In this document: positions 35,261 to 44,875 of the stretch, in pieces
Numbering within the stretch: position 1 is the stretch's first letter
Layout: each line of letters begins with the position of its first letter
NCBI RefSeq assembly: GCF_042665545.1
Contig: NZ_JBHTCM010000015.1
Span: 1 to 64,000 of the forward strand
Length of the DNA stretch: 64,000 bases
Source of the DNA: Rhodocista pekingensis
GTDB lineage: Bacteria; Pseudomonadota; Alphaproteobacteria; Azospirillales; Azospirillaceae
Direction: 5' to 3'
Position numbers and translations under genes: made by a program
The notes under the pieces: model-generated
Seen by the model: only the letters and a program-made list of their open reading frames with translations
What the model was told of the DNA's origin: nothing
The model's database searches: none

Positions 35261-35790
35261 GGCGCACTCCCCTGTTCCAGGGCGACCGCCCGGCATTCCA
35301 CCGGGCAGGCACTTCCGCCGCAGGCTCCTTCATCGCAAAGGCGGCACAGGTGGTCGGCCTGGTCCCGACCGGTGGTGATGGCCGCCAGCAGCAGGTCCGC
35401 CAAGCGTGTCAGGTCCCGGCGTGCCGCCGTGTCCAGAGGGGTCAGTGCCCGGGCGACGGTGGTGGCCCGGGCATCGCGGATGCGGTTCGCCGTCGCCCGC
35501 CCGGCCGTGGTCAGGGCGAGGCTGACGGCCCGGCGATCCACCGCGCCCGCCGCCTTGGTCAGTAACCCGTCCGCTGCCAACTGATCCACCAGCCGGACAG
35601 TCACGGAATGGGTCAGGTCCAGTATCCGGGCCAGGGCGCCGATACTCTCCCCTGGATACTGGTCTATGGTGGTCAGCGCGGCACAGGCACTGGCACTCAA
35701 TCCCGTCGCCGCCCGTGCAGCGGCGATCTGGGCATCGGCAAGAGCCAGCGCCAGGGCGGCGAGGCGGTTGGGCAGGGGGTCGTGAGTCAT
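35257..35790 (-). CDS. MarR family regulator with cysteine-rich C-terminal tail
   Basis: A protein of 177 aa from the ATG at 35790 (MTHDPLPNRLAAL). The winged helix spans about 40-110 with LARILDLTHSVTVRLVDQLA as recognition-helix region and KAAGAVDRRAVSLALT as wing. The C-terminus carries five cysteines in CRLCDEGACGGSACPVEC, which could bind zinc or act as a redox switch. It is cotranscribed with the EamA permease gene. Its promoter overlaps a TATTC-N5-GAATA palindrome, suggesting autorepression, and the transcript may be leaderless. Confidence 0.87.
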   Translation of the reverse strand: MTHDPLPNRLAALALALADAQIAAARAATGLSASACAALTTIDQYPGESIGALARILDLTHSVTVRLVDQLAADGLLTKAAGAVDRRAVSLALTTAGRATANRIRDARATTVARALTPLDTAARRDLTRLADLLLAAITTGRDQADHLCRLCDEGACGGSACPVECRAVALEQGSAP

Positions 35791-35796
35791 GACCTT

Positions 35797-35825
35797 TATA
35801 TATTCAGACCGAATACATATTTCAA
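35797..35825 (-). promoter_or_regulatory. marR promoter with embedded operator
   Basis: On the minus strand TTGAAA (35825-35820) and TATATA (35802-35797) are separated by exactly 17 bases, a strong sigma-70 match. The palindrome TATTC-agacc-GAATA occupies 35801-35815, overlapping the -10 and spacer, where a MarR dimer would block polymerase. Seven bases beyond the -10 is the A of the marR ATG. Confidence 0.75.
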
Positions 35826-36047
35826 GGGTGTCCGTCTGACAGTCGCTTGTGGACGAACGGGGGAATGCCGCCCCTCCGGCACCGGGAAAAGGCGGTCTGC
35901 CGCCGGTAGTGTTCCGGAAACCGATGGCCGTGGCGGGCAAGGGCCGGATGACCGGTCCGCGTCGCGCACCCTGCCCGCGGGCGTTGACGGCAGGGTGGGG
36001 CGGGGGCAGCCTTGAGGCCGGTAGCGCTTGGATAAGGAAACGGGTGG

Positions 36048-37211
36048 ATGAAGGCGGGGAATGCGGTGCTGTCCTCCTACGGCACCACGATCTTCGAGGT
36101 GATGTCCCGGCTGGCGGAGGAGCACCGCGCCGTCAATCTCGGCCAGGGCTTTCCCGATGGCGGCGGCCCGCCGGAGGTGGTGGCGGAGGCGCAGCGCTAC
36201 CTTGCCGAGGGCTGGAACCAGTACCCGCCGATGATGGGTCTGCCGGCCCTGCGTCAGGCCGTGGCCGCGCACGCCGCCCGCTTCTACGGGCTGGAGGTGG
36301 ACTGGCGCCAGGAGGTGATGGTCACCTCCGGCGCCACGGAGGCGCTGGCCGCCTGCCTGTTCGGCCTGCTGGAGCCGGGCGACGAGGCGGTGCTGTTCGA
36401 ACCCTTGTACGACAGCTACGTTCCGATCATCCGGCGGGCCGGGGCGGTGCCGCGCTTCGTGCCGTTGCGCGCGCCGGACTGGACGTTCACGCGGGAGGAT
36501 CTGGCCGCCGCCTTCGGGCCGCGCACCAAGCTGGTCCTGCTCAACAACCCGCTGAACCCGGCGGCCAAGGTCTGGTCGGCGGAGGAACTGGCCGTGCTGG
36601 CGGAGAGGCTGGTGGCGCACGACGCCATCGCCGTCTGCGACGAGGTCTATGAGCATCTGGTGTTCGACGGGCGCCGCCACCTGCCGCTGATGGCGCTGCC
36701 GGGCATGCGCGAGCGCACCCTGCGCATCGGCTCCGCCGGCAAGACCTTCTCCCTGACCGGCTGGAAGGTCGGCTATGTCACGGCAGCGCCGGCATTGCTG
36801 CGGCCGGTGGCAAAGGCGCACCAGTTCCTGACCTTCACCACCCCGCCCAACCTCCAGCACGCGGTGGCCTGCGGTCTCGGCGGGCCGGACTCCTATTTCG
36901 ACGGGCTGGCGGCGGAGATGCAGCGCAAGCGCGACCGCCTCTCCGCCGGGCTCGCATCCTGCGGCTTCGGGGTGCTGCCGGCCCAGGGCACCTATTTCGT
37001 CACGGCCGACATCCGGCCGCTCGCCGGGGGGGAGGACGATGCCGCCTTCTGCCGCCGCATGACGGTGGAGGCCGGTGTCGCCGCCATCCCGGTCAGCGCC
37101 TTCTTCGAGCAGGAGCCGCCGCGCCACCTGATCCGCTTCTGCTTCTGCAAGCAGGATGCGGTGCTGGACGAGGCGGTGGCCCGGCTCAGGGGCTGGCTGG
37201 GGCGGACCTGA
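36048..37211 (+). CDS. PLP-dependent aminotransferase, class I fold (kynurenine/methionine aminotransferase-like)
   Basis: A protein of 387 aa. The Schiff-base lysine is in SAGKTFSLTGWKVGYV (about residue 231), and the aspartate that binds the pyridine nitrogen in VCDEVYEHLVFDG. NLGQGFPDGGGPPEV and YPPMMGLPALRQAVA resemble YbdL and kynurenine-oxoglutarate transaminases, which prefer Met/aromatic donors; the actual substrate is inferred. No linked pathway genes. The last 26 bases overlap the convergent membrane protein gene. Confidence 0.88.
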   Translation: MKAGNAVLSSYGTTIFEVMSRLAEEHRAVNLGQGFPDGGGPPEVVAEAQRYLAEGWNQYPPMMGLPALRQAVAAHAARFYGLEVDWRQEVMVTSGATEALAACLFGLLEPGDEAVLFEPLYDSYVPIIRRAGAVPRFVPLRAPDWTFTREDLAAAFGPRTKLVLLNNPLNPAAKVWSAEELAVLAERLVAHDAIAVCDEVYEHLVFDGRRHLPLMALPGMRERTLRIGSAGKTFSLTGWKVGYVTAAPALLRPVAKAHQFLTFTTPPNLQHAVACGLGGPDSYFDGLAAEMQRKRDRLSAGLASCGFGVLPAQGTYFVTADIRPLAGGEDDAAFCRRMTVEAGVAAIPVSAFFEQEPPRHLIRFCFCKQDAVLDEAVARLRGWLGRT

Positions 37212-38616
37212 TCCCGTCGCGGGCGTGCCACCACTCCAGCACACCCGCCAGCACCGCCAGCACGCTCAGCCAGACCATGCGGCTCTGATAGCGGTCGTGC
37301 GGGTTGGACAGGGCGCCGCTGATGAAGGCGTTGCCCAGCAGGGCCAGCAGCACCAGGGCGGCGAAGCCGGCCAGATGCCGCCGCCGCGTCGCCAGCGCCC
37401 AGGCCAGCACGCCGGCCGTGCCCGCCAGCGACAGCCAGGCCACCGGCCGGTGGACCAGGTTCAGCCCCACGAACAGCTCGCCGATCGGTTCCTGCCGCTG
37501 CTGCCGGGCCGCGGCGAAGCCGGGGAGATGCTCCGGCAGGTGCCGGCGGAAGGTCCAGCGGGTGAAATCCTGCCACTCGTCCAGCCCGTCGCCGGTGGCG
37601 ACCTTGCCGAGCTGGGCCGCCGTCGCACGCAGCGCCGTCAGCGCCACCTCCCCGGGATAGGCGGCGACCGCGTCGCGCACCATGCGCGCCAGCTCGGCAT
37701 CGGCGCCGCCCCACCAGCCGATCCGGCGGAAGGGCGAGTCGCGGTGCCAGATGAAGTCGTTCGCCGTCGTCGGCAGATCCGCCTGCCAGGGGCACAGGGC
37801 GTAGGCGTCCGGGTCCTGCGGGCAGCGGTCGTCCAGCAGCCGCTGCACGATCCCGTCCTGCACCAGCCGGCCGAAGACGAAGACGGGGCCGCCCGGCGTA
37901 TAGGTGGCCTGACCCACCAGTCCCAGATGCAGCAGCGGCATCAGCAGCAGGCTGGCCGCCACCAGCAGCGCCGGCGGCCCCGGCCGCGGCCGGTCCAGGG
38001 GGTCGCCCCCGCGGGCCAGCGGCGCCAGGAGCGCCATGCCGACCGCCAGCCCCAGCCCGAGCGCCATGGTGGACATGTGGGAGAGCAGGGCGAGCAGCCC
38101 GATTCCGGCGATCCCGGCCCGCTCCCACGGTCCCAGCCGGTTCCAGCGGAATCCCAGCAGCCAGAGGCAGAGCACCGCCACCGGCACCAGCACGTCGGGC
38201 ATGAGCTGGGCCGTGAACCAGGGCAGGGCCGTCAGCCCCGCCAGCAGTGCGGCCGTTCCCGCCAGCGTGGCGGCGCCGAAGGGCAGGTGCAGGGTCCGCA
38301 GGGTCAGCCGCAGCAGCCACAATACCAGCAGCCCATGGACCAGCACCGGCCCCCAGAGGCTGAGCCAGCGCAGCGAGGCGGCCTGGAGGAACAGCCCGTA
38401 GAAGAGGGAGCGGCCCGGCTCCAGCTCCAGTTCCAGGGCCCGCATCAGGTAACCGCCGGTATCGAAGAAGACGACCGGGAAGCCGTTCCAGAGGGCGGGA
38501 TGCAGCAACGCCCCCAGCGCCAGCGCCAGCAGACCGAGGCGCAGGGGCAGCGGCAGCTCCGCCGGCCTGTGCCCTTGCGGGCCGGGGGCGGGGGTGGGAT
38601 CGGGACGGTCGCTCAT
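37186..38616 (-). CDS. Polytopic membrane protein, unknown function
   Basis: About 476 aa from the ATG at 38616, which has GGAGG eight bases upstream; an ATG at 38640 is an alternative. A Pro-rich cytoplasmic leader is followed by roughly ten to twelve hydrophobic helices. FPVVFFDTGGYLMRALELE after the first helix is a large-loop motif like that of membrane glycosyltransferase-C-type proteins, which place an acidic pair there, but I cannot assign a family. A long periplasmic loop (about 260-400) includes two cysteines in DDRCPQDPDAYALCPWQ. Overlaps the convergent aminotransferase by 26 bases. Confidence 0.75.
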   Translation of the reverse strand: MSDRPDPTPAPGPQGHRPAELPLPLRLGLLALALGALLHPALWNGFPVVFFDTGGYLMRALELELEPGRSLFYGLFLQAASLRWLSLWGPVLVHGLLVLWLLRLTLRTLHLPFGAATLAGTAALLAGLTALPWFTAQLMPDVLVPVAVLCLWLLGFRWNRLGPWERAGIAGIGLLALLSHMSTMALGLGLAVGMALLAPLARGGDPLDRPRPGPPALLVAASLLLMPLLHLGLVGQATYTPGGPVFVFGRLVQDGIVQRLLDDRCPQDPDAYALCPWQADLPTTANDFIWHRDSPFRRIGWWGGADAELARMVRDAVAAYPGEVALTALRATAAQLGKVATGDGLDEWQDFTRWTFRRHLPEHLPGFAAARQQRQEPIGELFVGLNLVHRPVAWLSLAGTAGVLAWALATRRRHLAGFAALVLLALLGNAFISGALSNPHDRYQSRMVWLSVLAVLAGVLEWWHARDGIRSAPASP

Positions 38617-38891
38617 CCCCTCAGCCTCCGGACTGGTCATGGCGATCTCTGGGCAAAGCCGGGGCAGCGCTTGCATGCTGCGTTGCGGAGGCGCAAATAG
38701 CCAAGCCAGGATCGTTCATCAGTATGCCCTATAAGGAAGTGTCGCCCCAGCCTACAGTTCCGTTCAGGCCGGTGCGTCCCGTCCGCCCCGCACGGTCGGT
38801 CCTGACCGTCCGACCGTGCGTTGTCCGCCATGTGCCTGTCCCATCCCCCGGTTCCCCGCCCCGACGAGACCCCATCCTGTCCGCCACGCCC

Positions 38892-41800
38892 ATGAAGCGC
38901 CCTTCGCCGCGTCTCTCCCTCGCCGCCCTCCTGATTGCCGCCTGCCTGACAGCGGGCGGGGCGGCGGCCCAGATTTCCGGCCCGGGCCCCGCCGGACGCC
39001 CGGCCCCGACCCCGGCCCCGGTCGCCGGGCCGAAGGTCGAATCGAAGCCGGCCGTCCCGGCGGCCTTCGGCATCACCGGCGTGGAGGTGGCGGCCGAGCG
39101 CGACCGGCCGCAGGTCTGCTTCCGCTTCAACCGGGATCTGCCCCGGCCGCGGCGCAGCGCCCCCGACCTGGGCAGGTTCGTCAATGTCGCCCCGGCCGCC
39201 GACTACACGGTGGTGGCGCGCGACCGCGACCTCTGCCTGGAGGGGCTGGGCCACGGCCAGCGCTTCACCGTCACCCTGGGGGCCGGGCTGCCGACCGCCG
39301 ACGGCACGGAAGCCCTGGCGGAGCCGGTGACGCGCGAGGTCTCGGTCGCCGACCGCAAGCCGACGCTGACCTTCCGCGGCCAGGGCTACATCCTGCCGCG
39401 CGTCGGCGGGGACGGGCTGCCGCTGCGCACGGTGAACGTGGAACGCGCCCGGTTGCAGGTCATGCGGATCAACGACCGCGCCCTGGTGGAGCGCATCTAC
39501 TGGGGGCGCATGAACCAGAGCCTGACCGACTTCGACGTCGGCATCCTGCTGGACGAGAAGGCGGAGGTGGTCTGGAAGGGGGAGATGACGGTCGGCAACA
39601 CGCCGAACCGCACGGTCGTCACCCCGTTCCCCATCGACCAGGTGCTCGGCGCGCTGCCGCCGGGCGTCTATGTCGCGGTGGCGGAGAACGCGGCCCTGCC
39701 GGTCAGCGCCTGGGACCTGCGCGCGACCCAGTGGTTCGTCGTCTCCGACATCGGGCTGACCAGCTTCCGTGCCGGCAACGGCCTGTTCGTCTTCGCCCGC
39801 AGCCTCGGCACGGCCGATCCGCTGCCGGGGGTGGAACTGCGTCTGGTCGCCCGCGGCAACCAGGAGCTGGGCCGGGCCGTCACCGGCCCCGACGGTCTGG
39901 CGCGCTTCGACCCCGCGCTGCTGACCGACGGGGAGAAGGCGCCGCAGGCCCTGTTCGCCACCGCCCAGGGCGGCGACTTCTCCCTGCTGGACTTCGGCAC
40001 CCCGGCTGTGGAGCTGGGCACCCGTGGCGCCGGCGGCCGGGCCGAACCCGGACCGCTGGACGTCTGGCTGGCGACCGACCGGACGGCCTACCGGCCGGGA
40101 GCCACCGTGCATCTGACGGCCCTGCTGCGCGATCCCGACGCCCGCGCCGTGACCGGCCGGTCGCTGACCCTGCGCCTGTCCCGCCCGGACGGGCTGGAAA
40201 CCGCCCGGCTGGCCCTGAACGACGGCGGCGAGGGCGGCTATTCCGCCGACCTCGACCTGCCGGCCACCGCCCCCGCCGGCCGCTGGAGCCTGACCGCGCA
40301 CGAGCGGCCCGACGGCCCCGCCATCGGCCGCGCCGAGTTCCAGGTCGGCGAGGTGGCGCCGGCCCGGCTCGACCTTTCCCTCAACGCCGACCGCCGCCGC
40401 ATCGCCGCGGACGGCAAGGCGACCCTCTACATGCGGGCGCGGCTGCCCGGTTCCGGTGCGGCTTCCGGCCTGCCGGGCGAGCTGGCGCTGACCCTCCGCC
40501 CCGCCGCCAAGCCCTATCCGGGCTATGAGGAGTTCCGGTTCGGGCTGGCGCAGGAGGATCTGGAGCCGCAGCGCCGCGCCCTGCCGGGCTTCGTCACCCG
40601 CGGCGACGGCGGCGCCAGCGCCGCCCTGGACCTCACCCCGCTGCCGGAGACCAGCCGGCCGCTGGAGGCGGTGCTGCGCGCCACGGTCTACGACACCGGC
40701 GGCCGTCCGGCCGTGCGCGAGCTGGTGCTGCCGGTAGACAACCGCGCCTTCGCCCTGGGTATCCGTCCCAGCTTCGCCGGCGATGCCGTGCCGGAGGGGG
40801 CGACCGTGTCCTTCGACATCGTGGCCCTGGCCCCCGACGGCCAGCGCCTCGCCCGCGAGGACCTGTCCTGGGAGCTGTACGAGGAGGACTACGATTACCA
40901 GTGGTACGAGGCCGACGGCCGCTGGGACTACCGCGCCACGGTGAAGGACCGCCGGCTGACCGGCGGCACCCTGGACGTGGAGGCCGACCGGCCGGGCGTG
41001 ATCGAGGAGCAGGTGAAGGCCGGCCGCTACCGGCTTGAGGTGTTCGACCCGGTCAGCGGCACGGCGTCCTCCGTCCGCTTCTCCGCCGGCTGGTGGGTCA
41101 GCGCCAAGCTGGGCGACATGCCCGACGCGGTCGATCTCGCGGTGATGGAGCCGCTGCACCAGCCCGGCGGCACCGCCCGCGTCTTCGTGCGCCCGCCTTA
41201 CGACTCGACCGTGCTGGTGACGGTCGCGGACCGCAATGTCCGCCATACCGTGACCCGGGCCGTCGGCGCCGAGGGCGCCTTCCTCGACCTGCCGCTCGCC
41301 CCCGATCTGACGTCGGGCGCCTATATCCTCGCCACCGCGTTCGCGCCGGCCGATCCCGGCCGCCGGACCCTGCCGCGCCGCGCGGTCGGGGTCGCCTGGG
41401 TCGGGCTGGACCCGGCCCCGCGGACCCTGGGGGTGGAGATCGCGCCGCCGGAGCAGGCCCGTCCCGGCGCTCCGCTCACGGTGCCGGTCAGCGTGACGGG
41501 GCTCGCCCCCGGCCAGCCGGCGCAACTGGTTCTGTTCGGCGCCGACCGCTCGCTGGTCGCCGCCGGCACGGCCGCGAGCCCCGACCCGGCCGCTTGGTTC
41601 CTGGGCAAGCGGCGGCTGACCGTGCAGATCCGCGACGTCTACGGCCGCCTGCTGGAGATGGCGGCCGGCACCGATCCTGCCCTTGCGGACGAGGGGCGTC
41701 CGGTGGCCCGGCCGGCGCCGCAGGCCACCCCGGCCTCCGATGCTCCCGTGACCCTCTATTCCGGGATCGTCACGGTCGGGGCCGACGGCCGGGCCGAGGT

Positions 41801-43733
41801 GCCGGTGCGGCTGCCGGAGGCGGAGGCGTCGCTGCGCCTGACCGCCATCGCCTGGAGCGCCGACAAGCTCGGCCGCGGCGAGGCGGGGCTGGAGGTGCGC
41901 GATCCCGTGGTCACCGATTTCGAGCTGCCCGGCGTGCTCGCCGTCGGCGACGCCGTGTCCCTGCGTCTCAGCCTGGAGAACGTGGCCGGTCCGCGCGGCG
42001 CCTACACGGCGAACCTCGCGGCCGAGGGGCCGATCGCCATCGACAACGGCACCATCGAGTTCAAGTCGGTGCAGCGCGGTCGCCGCGTCGCCGCCAACCG
42101 CACCCTGACCGCGACAGCGGCGGGGGAGGGGGCGCTGACCCTGACCGTCACCGGCCCGGAGGGGTTCGCGCTTTCGCGGACGGTTCCGGTCGTCGTGCGT
42201 CCGGTCCGCGGGCCGGTGGCGCGCACCCTGTCCGGCGAGCTTCCGCCCGGTGGCAGCGTCACGGCCACGCCGCAGGTCGCCGAGGGGCTGCTGCCCGACG
42301 GGGCCACCGTCGTGCTGGGCGTCGGGCCGTGGGACGATCTCGATCTGGCGGCGCTGCTGCTGACCGTCGATCCCCGCGGCAACGGCTCGGCCGAGCAGAT
42401 GGCCGCGCGGCTGCTGCCTCTGCTCGTCGGCGATGCCGAGGTGCGGGAGCTTGGCCTGCTGTCGGATGAAGCCCTGAAGGATCGGGTCGGCGGCCTGATC
42501 GACCGGCTGGTGATGCGCCAGCGCGGCGACGGCGCCTATGCCCAGTGGACCCAGGACGGACCGGCCGATCCCTGGCTGACGGCCTTCATCCTGGATGTGC
42601 TGACCCGCGCGCGGGAGGCCGGTTACGCCGTGCCGGAGGCGGGCTACCGCCGCGGTCTGGACTGGCTGGTCCGCACCATCGGCAATGCCTGGGTGGACGA
42701 GGCGGACCTGCCCGGCCGCGCCTACGCCCTCTATGCCGCGGCGCGGGCGAAGGTCATCGATGCGGCGCCCGTGCGCTACTTCTATGAGACGCACTTCGCC
42801 AAGCTGCCGACCCGGCTGGCCCGGGCCCAGGTGGCCGGCGCCTTCGCCCTGCTGGGGGACGGCGAGCGGGCGGCGGCGGCCTTCGCCCAGCTCGACCTGG
42901 AGGGGGCCCGCGCCACGCCGGTGCCCCTGCGCGACTATGGCAGCGACCTGCGCGACCGTGCCGGGGCGCTGGCGCTGCTGGCGGCCGGCGGCGCCGATCC
43001 CGAGCGGCTGGCGGCGGAGGTGGCGTCCGTGCGCGGCCTGCTGCGCGATCCCGGCCGGACCAGCGCGCAGGAGCGGGCATGGCTGATCCTGGCGGCCCGG
43101 GAGCTGGCGGCCCGCTCCGGCGGCTTCAGCGTCAGCGTGGACGGCACGGCCGAACAGCGCGAACGGCCCCTGCTGCGCCGGCTGCCCCCCGGCAGCGGGA
43201 GCCTCACCGTGCAGAACACGGGCGAGCGACCGCTGCACCGCTCGCTGACGGCCGTGGGACTTCCCGCCGGGGAGCCCGAGGCGGCGGCGAACGGGTTCAC
43301 GCTGACCCGCACCATCCTGGACCGGCGCGGCCGGCCGGTCGATCTGGCCAAGCTGCGCCCGGGAGATCTGCTGGCCGTCGTGCTGGAAGGCCGCGCGACC
43401 CAGCCGGTGACAGGTCCGGTGCAGGTGGTGGACACGCTGCCGGCCGGCTTCGCGGGGGAGACGCTGCGTCTGGCCGGCAGCAGCCAGTTGGGCGATCTGT
43501 CCTGGATCGGCACCCTGTCGGAGACGGCGCAGGCCGAGTTCCAGGAGGGGCGCTTCACCGCCGCCCTGGACCCGCTGCCCGCCGACGGCAGCTTCAGGCT
43601 GGTCTATCTCGTCCGCGCCTCGGTGCCGGGCCGCTATGCCCTGCCGCCGGCCCGGGTCGAGGACCAGGCCGATCCGGACCGCTTCGCGCGCACCGCGCCG
43701 GGAACCGTCACCATCCAGGCGGGCCGCGGCTGA
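38892..43733 (+). CDS. Alpha-2-macroglobulin family protein, YfaS-like, lacking the thioester
   Basis: A protein of 1613 aa from the ATG at 38892 (MKRPSPRLSLAAL); the open frame upstream is basic and without a signal. A signal sequence is clear; LLIAAC at Cys18 fits a lipobox, while AAAQ near residue 26 would suit signal peptidase I. Macroglobulin-type beta domains fill the first 1000 residues, and the thioester domain starts near 1150. Where thioester forms have CxEQ, this protein has GNGSAEQM (near 1163), so no covalent trap is possible. Such proteins are thought to protect the periplasm from proteases. The usual partner PBP1C gene (pbpC) is not adjacent. Confidence 0.88.
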   Translation: MKRPSPRLSLAALLIAACLTAGGAAAQISGPGPAGRPAPTPAPVAGPKVESKPAVPAAFGITGVEVAAERDRPQVCFRFNRDLPRPRRSAPDLGRFVNVAPAADYTVVARDRDLCLEGLGHGQRFTVTLGAGLPTADGTEALAEPVTREVSVADRKPTLTFRGQGYILPRVGGDGLPLRTVNVERARLQVMRINDRALVERIYWGRMNQSLTDFDVGILLDEKAEVVWKGEMTVGNTPNRTVVTPFPIDQVLGALPPGVYVAVAENAALPVSAWDLRATQWFVVSDIGLTSFRAGNGLFVFARSLGTADPLPGVELRLVARGNQELGRAVTGPDGLARFDPALLTDGEKAPQALFATAQGGDFSLLDFGTPAVELGTRGAGGRAEPGPLDVWLATDRTAYRPGATVHLTALLRDPDARAVTGRSLTLRLSRPDGLETARLALNDGGEGGYSADLDLPATAPAGRWSLTAHERPDGPAIGRAEFQVGEVAPARLDLSLNADRRRIAADGKATLYMRARLPGSGAASGLPGELALTLRPAAKPYPGYEEFRFGLAQEDLEPQRRALPGFVTRGDGGASAALDLTPLPETSRPLEAVLRATVYDTGGRPAVRELVLPVDNRAFALGIRPSFAGDAVPEGATVSFDIVALAPDGQRLAREDLSWELYEEDYDYQWYEADGRWDYRATVKDRRLTGGTLDVEADRPGVIEEQVKAGRYRLEVFDPVSGTASSVRFSAGWWVSAKLGDMPDAVDLAVMEPLHQPGGTARVFVRPPYDSTVLVTVADRNVRHTVTRAVGAEGAFLDLPLAPDLTSGAYILATAFAPADPGRRTLPRRAVGVAWVGLDPAPRTLGVEIAPPEQARPGAPLTVPVSVTGLAPGQPAQLVLFGADRSLVAAGTAASPDPAAWFLGKRRLTVQIRDVYGRLLEMAAGTDPALADEGRPVARPAPQATPASDAPVTLYSGIVTVGADGRAEVPVRLPEAEASLRLTAIAWSADKLGRGEAGLEVRDPVVTDFELPGVLAVGDAVSLRLSLENVAGPRGAYTANLAAEGPIAIDNGTIEFKSVQRGRRVAANRTLTATAAGEGALTLTVTGPEGFALSRTVPVVVRPVRGPVARTLSGELPPGGSVTATPQVAEGLLPDGATVVLGVGPWDDLDLAALLLTVDPRGNGSAEQMAARLLPLLVGDAEVRELGLLSDEALKDRVGGLIDRLVMRQRGDGAYAQWTQDGPADPWLTAFILDVLTRAREAGYAVPEAGYRRGLDWLVRTIGNAWVDEADLPGRAYALYAAARAKVIDAAPVRYFYETHFAKLPTRLARAQVAGAFALLGDGERAAAAFAQLDLEGARATPVPLRDYGSDLRDRAGALALLAAGGADPERLAAEVASVRGLLRDPGRTSAQERAWLILAARELAARSGGFSVSVDGTAEQRERPLLRRLPPGSGSLTVQNTGERPLHRSLTAVGLPAGEPEAAANGFTLTRTILDRRGRPVDLAKLRPGDLLAVVLEGRATQPVTGPVQVVDTLPAGFAGETLRLAGSSQLGDLSWIGTLSETAQAEFQEGRFTAALDPLPADGSFRLVYLVRASVPGRYALPPARVEDQADPDRFARTAPGTVTIQAGRG

Positions 43734-43885
43734 TCCCTGCCCGGAAACGACGGTTCCTGCCCTGCCGGGGGTAATCCCGCGGCAGGGCGGGAATCGTGCG
43801 GTCTTGGAATTCCGCACGCCCGCCCAATCTATGCGTCGGCCGCGGTCTTCCGTGGCCGGCAATTACCGGACGGAAGACCGCGGAC

Positions 43886-44875
43886 ATGATCTATCTCTCC
43901 ATTCTGGCCGGCCTGGCCCTGCTCCTGGCCGGTGGCGAATTCCTTGTGCGCGGCGCCGTGGCCGTGGCGAAGCGGCTGGGGGTCTCCCCCCTTCTCATCG
44001 GTCTGACCCTGGTCGGATTCGGCACCTCGACCCCGGAGCTGATGGCCAGCGTGCAGGCCGCGCTTCAGGGGTCCAGCGGCATCGCCGTCGGCAACGTGGT
44101 CGGCTCCAACATCGCCAACATCCTGCTGATCCTGGGCCTGTCGGCGGTCATCATCCCGCTGCCGGTGGACCGGGGTGCCCTGCGCCGGGATGGCTTCGTG
44201 GCGGTCGCTGCGGCCCTGCTCGCCACCGCCTTCTGCCTGATCGGATCGTTCGACCGCATCGTCGGCGGCGTCTTCGTGCTGCTGCTGGCCGGCTACCTCT
44301 ACTGGGCCTACCGCACCGAGCAGGTGGAGATCGCGGCGACCGGCCACGCCCAGCACGCCGACGGCGCCGCGACCATCCCGGCCACGGGCCTGCTGCCGGC
44401 GGTGGCGATGGCGCTGGGCGGGCTGGCGGCGATCGTGTTCGGTGCCGATCTGCTGGTCGGCGGCGCCATCGTGCTGGCCGAGAGGGTCGGTGTCTCCGAC
44501 GAGGTGATCGGGCTGACCCTGGTGGCCGTCGGCACCTCGCTGCCGGAACTGGTGACCTCGGTGATGGCGGCGCTGCGCCGGCAGCCCGAACTGGCCTTCG
44601 GCAACATCATCGGCTCCAACATCTACAACGTCTTCGGCATCCTGGGTGTGACCGCGCTGGTGAAGCCGATCCCGGCCCCGCCGCAGATCGCGGCCTTCGA
44701 CACCTGGGTGATGGTGGCGGTGACGCTGCTGCTGATCCTGTTCGCCGTGACCTCGTCGCGGATCAAGCGCTGGGAGGGGCTGGTCATGCTGGCCCTCTAT
44801 GCCGCCTATCTCGGGGTCCAGACCAGTCCGTTCCTGCGCGGTGCCATCGGTCTGGCCGCCCCCGCTGCCGGATGA
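43886..44875 (+). CDS. Calcium/sodium antiporter (YrbG-like, CaCA family)
   Basis: A protein of 329 aa from the ATG at 43886, after GGAAGACCGCGGAC. Ten membrane helices in two inverted repeats with the paired signature motifs VGFGTSTPELMASVQAAL and VAVGTSLPELVTSVMAAL, plus GNVVGSNIANILLILG and GNIIGSNIYNVFGILG. The glutamates in the TPEL/LPEL motifs coordinate the cation. It moves Ca2+ or another cation against Na+ or H+. A histidine-containing polar loop separates the repeats. It precedes the Mrp operon but is 390 bases away. Confidence 0.93.
   Translation: MIYLSILAGLALLLAGGEFLVRGAVAVAKRLGVSPLLIGLTLVGFGTSTPELMASVQAALQGSSGIAVGNVVGSNIANILLILGLSAVIIPLPVDRGALRRDGFVAVAAALLATAFCLIGSFDRIVGGVFVLLLAGYLYWAYRTEQVEIAATGHAQHADGAATIPATGLLPAVAMALGGLAAIVFGADLLVGGAIVLAERVGVSDEVIGLTLVAVGTSLPELVTSVMAALRRQPELAFGNIIGSNIYNVFGILGVTALVKPIPAPPQIAAFDTWVMVAVTLLLILFAVTSSRIKRWEGLVMLALYAAYLGVQTSPFLRGAIGLAAPAAG

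Noticed and set aside
38637..43862. A 1741-codon open frame on the strand opposite the macroglobulin-like gene
   Set aside because: Gly/Arg/His/Gln-rich composition without domain features; it is the antisense shadow of a GC-rich gene whose own frame has a signal peptide and family motifs.
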